Assembly: GCA_032353305.1 (NCBI GenBank)
Contig: JAUCNG010329956.1
Coordinates: 1-12,045, forward strand
Direction: 5' to 3'
DNA: 12,045 nt
Source of the DNA: Cephalothrix spiralis
Lineage: Eukaryota; Nemertea; Palaeonemertea; Archinemertea; Cephalotrichidae
Positions 1 to 12,045 of the stretch are shown in pieces; within the stretch, counting starts at the first letter, position 1, and each line of letters starts with the position of its first letter. The position numbers were made by a program, and so were the translations under genes. The notes below the pieces were generated by a model that was not told where the DNA came from, did not search any database, and saw only the letters and a list, made by a program, of their open reading frames with translations.

Positions 1-237
1 TGTGTCACAGACATAAGTTGTTGAAGAGATAAAACAAAAAAATTATATGACACTAATAGAATTTGATGCCTTGAAAACTTTGGTAAGTAATTGTGGAGAG
101 AGCTCTTCTTGTTATAATGACGTCACTTCTCCGGGAATCTTCGTTAAAATCTTATTCAAATCTAAAAAGTATTAGAAAATCAACTTTTGTTTTTCAAAGA
201 AATGTTAATAAAAACGACTAAGAAGGGCCCTATGTAA

Positions 238-243
238 TTTATT
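238..243 (-). terminator. Possible polyadenylation signal for the crotonase gene
   Basis: TTTATT on the plus strand reads AATAAA on the minus strand, about 540 bases past the TAA at 781. Nearer variants reading ATTAAA on the minus strand occur at 574-579 and 544-549. Without transcript data no single one can be chosen. Confidence 0.25.
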
Positions 244-410
244 ATTTATGTATGAGCCAAAGGCTTTTTCTATCGAGAATAAATAAGGTAAGTTATTTTG
301 AATCATTTTTTCACCTATAAAATTGGCTTGCTTGGAGATAGGAAACTTGTACTAAATGTAATTGTGGTTTGATGCCACATGTACCTTGATAAATGCGCGC
401 CCGACTGTCC

Positions 411-445
411 GTGCTAAATATGTATTGCGGATTTGAATTTAGCAC
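411..445. other. Inverted repeat / potential hairpin
   Basis: GTGCTAAAT (411-419) faces ATTTAGCAC (437-445) around a 17-base loop. Imperfect outer pairing (gcccg-ctg with cag-cgggc) extends the stem by about 12 bases on each side. It may be part of an old repeat that also holds the nearby gtgcctagatagcac. Not recognised further. Confidence 0.5.
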
Positions 446-637
446 GTCCAGCCGGGCCCGGTTATGACAGTGCCTAGATAGCACAGTTTCCCGGATAAGT
501 TTTTGGAATGGCCCGCTCCAGTACATTCTCCTACGCAGAGCTCTTTAATTTTGAGATTAGCTTTCTAAATTGATTTAATATACATGGCAGAGTAATAAAT
601 CCATAGGCTCAAAGAAAATAATAACACAAGTTTAACA

Positions 638-667
638 AAAGCTTTCGGCCTTTGGCCTTCTTCAGTT
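638..667 (-). other. Penelope-like retroelement tail motif (CTGAAGA + GGCC hairpin + GAAA)
   Basis: On the minus strand, CTGAAGA (665-659), a GGCC-AAA-GGCC stem-loop (657-647) and GAAAG follow each other. As I recall it, this order is common at the 3' ends of Penelope-like elements and resembles a hammerhead-ribozyme core (CUGANGA, stem II, GAAA). No reverse transcriptase or GIY-YIG sequence is next to it, so it would be at most a severely truncated copy in the 3' flank of the crotonase gene. Confidence 0.35.
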
Positions 668-780
668 GTGAAAATCGAAACTGCCCTTGGGGACAAGATG
701 TCTCCAGTACTGATACTGAACATCTTTATAAACACGATTAATTATTACTAATTGTACTCTCGGTATCCTTAATCTATGAC

Positions 781-9141
<8,361 letters not shown>

Positions 9142-9813
9142 CTGCAATATCAATAGATATTATAAGTATTATCAATATTCTTTATTAATATAGTGCTAGT
9201 CCAAACTGATCAAGATTCAAACATTTACTTCAATCGTGTGAATTATCGTAATCAACGATGGGGGCAGATTCACTCGTACACATGCACTGTCAGGACGGTC
9301 CCTGTCTGAAATGTAACTGATCGCATTCGACCGTGCTGAAAATGTGGGGACAAATAATACTATAACTACGCCGACTTTTAATTTTTGACCTTAAGTTTGT
9401 GACCTTGGTATTTGAACTCTACTAGCGGCGTAAATATGAACTATAAAAAAGTTTCTTATTTGACCTCATGTTTATTGTTTAAAACAAATCGTGACTCTCT
9501 GTGATCATTTTCAGGTTTCATCATAATACTAAATATACCTATTTTGAACTTTAATGAACTTTAGATTCCAAAATATTAACTTTCGGTTTTTGAAATATTT
9601 CATAAGCTACCCGATAAATCAAACTGCGTATCTCTGATACGAAGACTTTTTGACATCGACCTCCGTGCCCAACGGCGCCTAATTATAATTTCGTTGAAAA
9701 CTGATCATACATACTATGACTACTATAGTACCGTAGCCAATGTTCTAATGAAGTTTAAACTTGGATCAAAACCCAAGGAGGAATTAGATTTGGCGTAAGG
9801 TCCAAAAATGAGG
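9142..9813. other. Upstream intron or promoter of the crotonase gene, no exon found
   Basis: It begins with the pyrimidine-poor acceptor of the first visible exon. Words such as tttgaccttaag, gtgaccttgg and tttgacctcatg (9386-9470) resemble the dispersed 'gacctt' repeats I associate with mollusc genomes. No ATG-containing exon with a phase-1 donor that would suit the crotonase N-terminus could be picked out. Confidence 0.4.
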
Positions 9814-10083
9814 TTTATCTCCGGAAGTCCATCATTTTTTTCAGATCTGAGAAATAGACTGTAAATTAGATTAGTTGACGATGAAAAGACATTGAGTAAA
9901 ACGCCGTGCGACTTGTAATAACTGCACTGTAGCGAGCAGAAAAATCGTTTTGGTTTTGAGCTCTCTACAGCTCTGTGATAACAAGTCCCCAGGCGTTTTA
10001 CTCAATGCCTTTTCATCGTCAACTAATCTAGTTTACAGTCTATTTCTCAGATCTGAAAAAGTGATGAACTTCCGGAGATATTA
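9814..10083. mobile_element. Long hairpin (foldback) element with arms of about 124 bp and a 22-base loop
   Basis: The left arm, from tatctccggaag (about 9815) through cagatctgagaaatagactg, attagttgacgatgaaaa and gagtaaaacgcc (9905), is mirrored almost base for base by 9992-10083. Pairing goes on, less perfectly, through acttgt-at-ac and ctgtag-gagc to 9937/9960. The remaining loop is 9938-9959. Matching stops abruptly at about 9814 and 10083, as expected of a discrete inserted element or foldback. No ORF. Confidence 0.85.
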
Positions 10084-10754
10084 ATGGAGAACGCAAAAAA
10101 ACTGCGATTTTATCGGACGATGTTAACGCTGGAATGCCCCTTAAGTGGACAGACATACATAACATGCAGACATCAAAGAATAATTACACGAAAACATGTA
10201 TGAAACAGGGAAGCAGAATCTCAACATAGACATGACTACGCAAGAAGTTCCTCATCAGCTACCTTTGGACACGGTCGTTTCGAGACATAAGGGTATAACG
10301 ACCTTATATATAGACAGTGTTAAACGTGTGTCAATTTTATATTTTAGTGATTACTCAAAGATTGACGATCGATTGAATCAATAAAACAGGTTACATGCTG
10401 TTTAACACTTGATTTTGGTTCTTACCCGTACTTACCTGTAATAACAATTTAAGGATTCAACACTGGGAAACGGGCCAAAAAGTGTACAGGGCTATAGTCT
10501 GACTACTGGACTACCAGAATACCAACTCTAGAAACTTAAACAAAAATAACAAAATTAAATTTCTTCTTTACGGTGAACCTAATTTAACCATAAATTTATG
10601 ATAATGAAGCATACAAATTGAAGAAGAAAAATCCTAAAGGGTAAGACTATGTCTCACCCAGCAATTTGGGTACTAGGTAACTAGAGAGAGTAACTAGAGA
10701 GAGACAAGAGAGGCCGGACTACTAGACTATAGTCCATAATACCAACGGGTGTAC
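10084..10754. other. Intergenic or intronic DNA between two foldback elements
   Basis: Contains a pair of diverged direct repeats (10501-10526 and 10717-10746), the 13-bp tandem repeat and a 62-codon open frame (10196-10384) with no recognisable features. A minus-strand donor-like ACAG/gtaagt near 10437 has a stop codon shortly before it in the phase needed by the crotonase gene, and no ATG between. Confidence 0.4.
10678..10703. repeat. Perfect 13-bp tandem repeat (taactagagagag x2)
   Basis: Two identical adjacent copies, 10678-10690 and 10691-10703, in non-coding DNA. They lie between two diverged direct repeats, gactact-gacta...aataccaac, at 10501-10526 and 10717-10746. Confidence 0.85.
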
Positions 10755-11212
10755 TGACTATACACAATTGGAAGGAAAAATTGGCGAGGGCGATATTTGT
10801 ACCATTTTGTCCCCCCCCCCAAACGGTTTTGCATATTGGCGGATAGTTGACCCCCGAAAACTATATATTTCTGGAAAGGTCTTGGAAAATGCTTATCCCT
10901 CGGGGGGTTTAGTCAGTTTTGCCCCTAACTTCTGATCACTTTTTGGGGTCTTATTGATCAGCCCAACCCCCTGGGGGCAAAAAAAAGTCTGAATTTTTTT
11001 TTAAATCACAAAAAACACGTTTTTGCCCCTCACCCCTACCCAGGGGATGGGGCAAAATTCTAAACCCCCCGAGGGATCAGCATTTTCCAAGACCTTTCCA
11101 GAAATATATAGTTTGTGGGGGTCAACTACCTGCCAATATGCAAAACCGTTGGGGGGCGAAAATGGTACAAATATCGCCCGAGTCATCAATTTTCTGTCTA
11201 ATTGTGTAGTCA
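10755..11212. mobile_element. Foldback/MITE element with arms of about 160 bp and G/C-run-rich centre
   Basis: Ends tgactatacacaatt (10755-10769) and aattgtgtagtca (11200-11212) are inverted. The arms then share gggcgatatttgtaccattt, aacggttttgcatattggc, ctatatatttctggaaaggt, cttggaaaatgct and atccctcggggggttta on opposite strands. The centre (about 10926-11044) holds further gcccc/ggggc words that can also pair. The two overlapping open frames here, one per strand, exist only because of the palindrome. No flanking target duplication was evident. Confidence 0.85.
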
Positions 11213-12045
11213 TATTCCCACACCTCGATTTTAGATGCAATGCCTTTACTTAGGTGATAAGGTATCTCTATTTAAATGAGTTTCCATGCATGGGTTTTAT
11301 CACTTTATTGCTGTATTAATAAGGACCCTTACGAAAATGGGCAGCAGTATTTCTTAAAAAGCCACGCTAAAAACCGCAATTACGAGAATACAGCGGCTCT
11401 CACTACCACGGTTTTCAAAAGCCGCGGTATTTGGGGGAAAGCCACTGTAATTTTTGAAATACCGGGTCTCTCTAAGGCCGCGGTTTCTAAAGATGCAGCT
11501 TTTACTCGTTTATCACGTAGCACAAGTTGCAGATATCAAAAAATACTATTAATTTCCTAAAAAGGGTCAAATTTTCTAACTATTAATTCCAAGTCGATTG
11601 TATTTCTATTCTTTAAACTTGAGGTATTTCCAATAAATTAGTGTTAAATCTCATTTCATAGAAAATAGACAGTCCCCATACAGCAGTGCCGATGAAAGCC
11701 CTGGTATTTATTAAACAATATATATATATATAGAAATCCCCGGTAGAAGGCCAAAACATGCAGCGTGCTTACATTATATACATCTTGGCAAAATATATAA
11801 ATAAATTGCTTGCTTTAATTAAGCAGCAGTAGTGTCATTATAAATATCCTTATCAGAAACTTAACAAATATAAATAATTGTATCACCTTAGATTATGACC
11901 AGGGACCTACTTGGTTTATCATCCATTAGAGACTGGTTTCTACGATCTTCTAAGGACTAATATTGATTCCCCAAAACTCCCAATGAGTATCGGAGCTATA
12001 TTCTCATAAACTGTCTCAAAATTATTCTACCTTCCGAGTTGTAGT
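11213..12045. other. No gene recognised
   Basis: AT-rich DNA with the minisatellite at 11361-11498 and an (AT)7 run at 11718-11732. A 94-codon plus-strand open frame at 11276-11560 mostly overlaps the minisatellite and shows no domain. Confidence 0.4.
11361..11498. repeat. Degenerate minisatellite, period about 18-20 bp (gcggttt...aaagcc type)
   Basis: Words like gccacgcta, cagcggct, accacggtttt, gccgcggtattt, gccactgtaat, accgggtct and gccgcggtttc follow at about 18-22-base intervals. The same stretch forms an open frame on the plus strand that I take to be chance. cggtattt (11425-11432) is mirrored by aaataccg (11457-11464). Confidence 0.45.

Larger units (their letters stand above)
1..780. 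other. 3' flank of the crotonase gene, no gene recognised
   Basis: This holds the presumed 3' UTR and downstream DNA of the minus-strand gene, the hairpin at 411-445 and the Penelope-like motif at 638-667. Two consensus-like plus-strand donors, TTTG/gtaagt at 82/83 and TAAG/gtaagt near 288, have no convincing coding sequence before them. A possible alternative last exon of the crotonase gene (311-330) is discussed in the findings. Confidence 0.4.

Noticed and set aside
47-82. Plus-strand mini-exon ATG...TTTG followed by gtaagt
   Set aside because: Only 12 codons, poor start context and no matching downstream exon; a chance donor is more likely.
643-665. Functional hammerhead ribozyme
   Set aside because: The conserved U16.1 is an A in the only pairing I could draw, and stem III is not supported.
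11001-11253. Two overlapping open frames on opposite strands (79 and 76 codons)
   Set aside because: Both lie in one arm and the centre of the 10755-11212 inverted repeat and encode no recognisable domain.

Overview
This is AT-rich eukaryotic nuclear DNA, most likely from an animal. The evidence is a gene whose exons are joined by GT-AG introns, inverted-repeat (MITE/foldback) transposons in those introns, and an ankyrin-repeat protein kinase of animal or fungal style. Short words such as acatgtac, gcgcatgcgc and tgacgtca, and the ccctgactttcc-type repeat, suggest a marine invertebrate, perhaps a mollusc or relative. That last step is an impression, not proof.

Two protein-coding genes are supported. 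The first runs on the minus strand from about 9141 down to 781. It is a crotonase-fold (enoyl-CoA hydratase/isomerase) gene in at least five coding exons: 9141-8977, 8182-8073, 6796-6652, 6019-5870 and 974-781. All eight splice sites inside this chain are GT or AG, and the reading frame passes cleanly through all four introns. The first coding exon was not found, and the C-terminal end has a possible alternative splice. The second gene (2442-5150, plus strand) is an intronless 902-codon ankyrin-repeat protein with a complete-looking but non-RD kinase domain at its C-terminus. It lies wholly inside the 4.9-kb last intron of the crotonase gene, on the opposite strand, so it is a nested antisense gene.

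The kinase gene has duplicated itself internally at three scales: a block of about 167 codons, adjacent 99-bp ankyrin units 94/99 identical, and a perfect 21-bp tandem repeat in the linker. The five differences between the two most similar ankyrin units all change the amino acid.

The rest is intron and flank rich in repeats. Related foldback elements sit in intron 4 (1267-1605) and intron 1 (8391-8839). A CAGGG/CCCTG-ended MITE lies in intron 2 (7507-7829). Two unrelated long hairpin elements lie upstream of the crotonase exons (9814-10083 and 10755-11212). There are also minisatellites, a tRNA-like A-box fragment and a Penelope-like tail motif. From 11213 to the window end no gene was recognised. 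No functional link between the two genes is evident beyond their nesting, which could allow sense-antisense or transcriptional interference.
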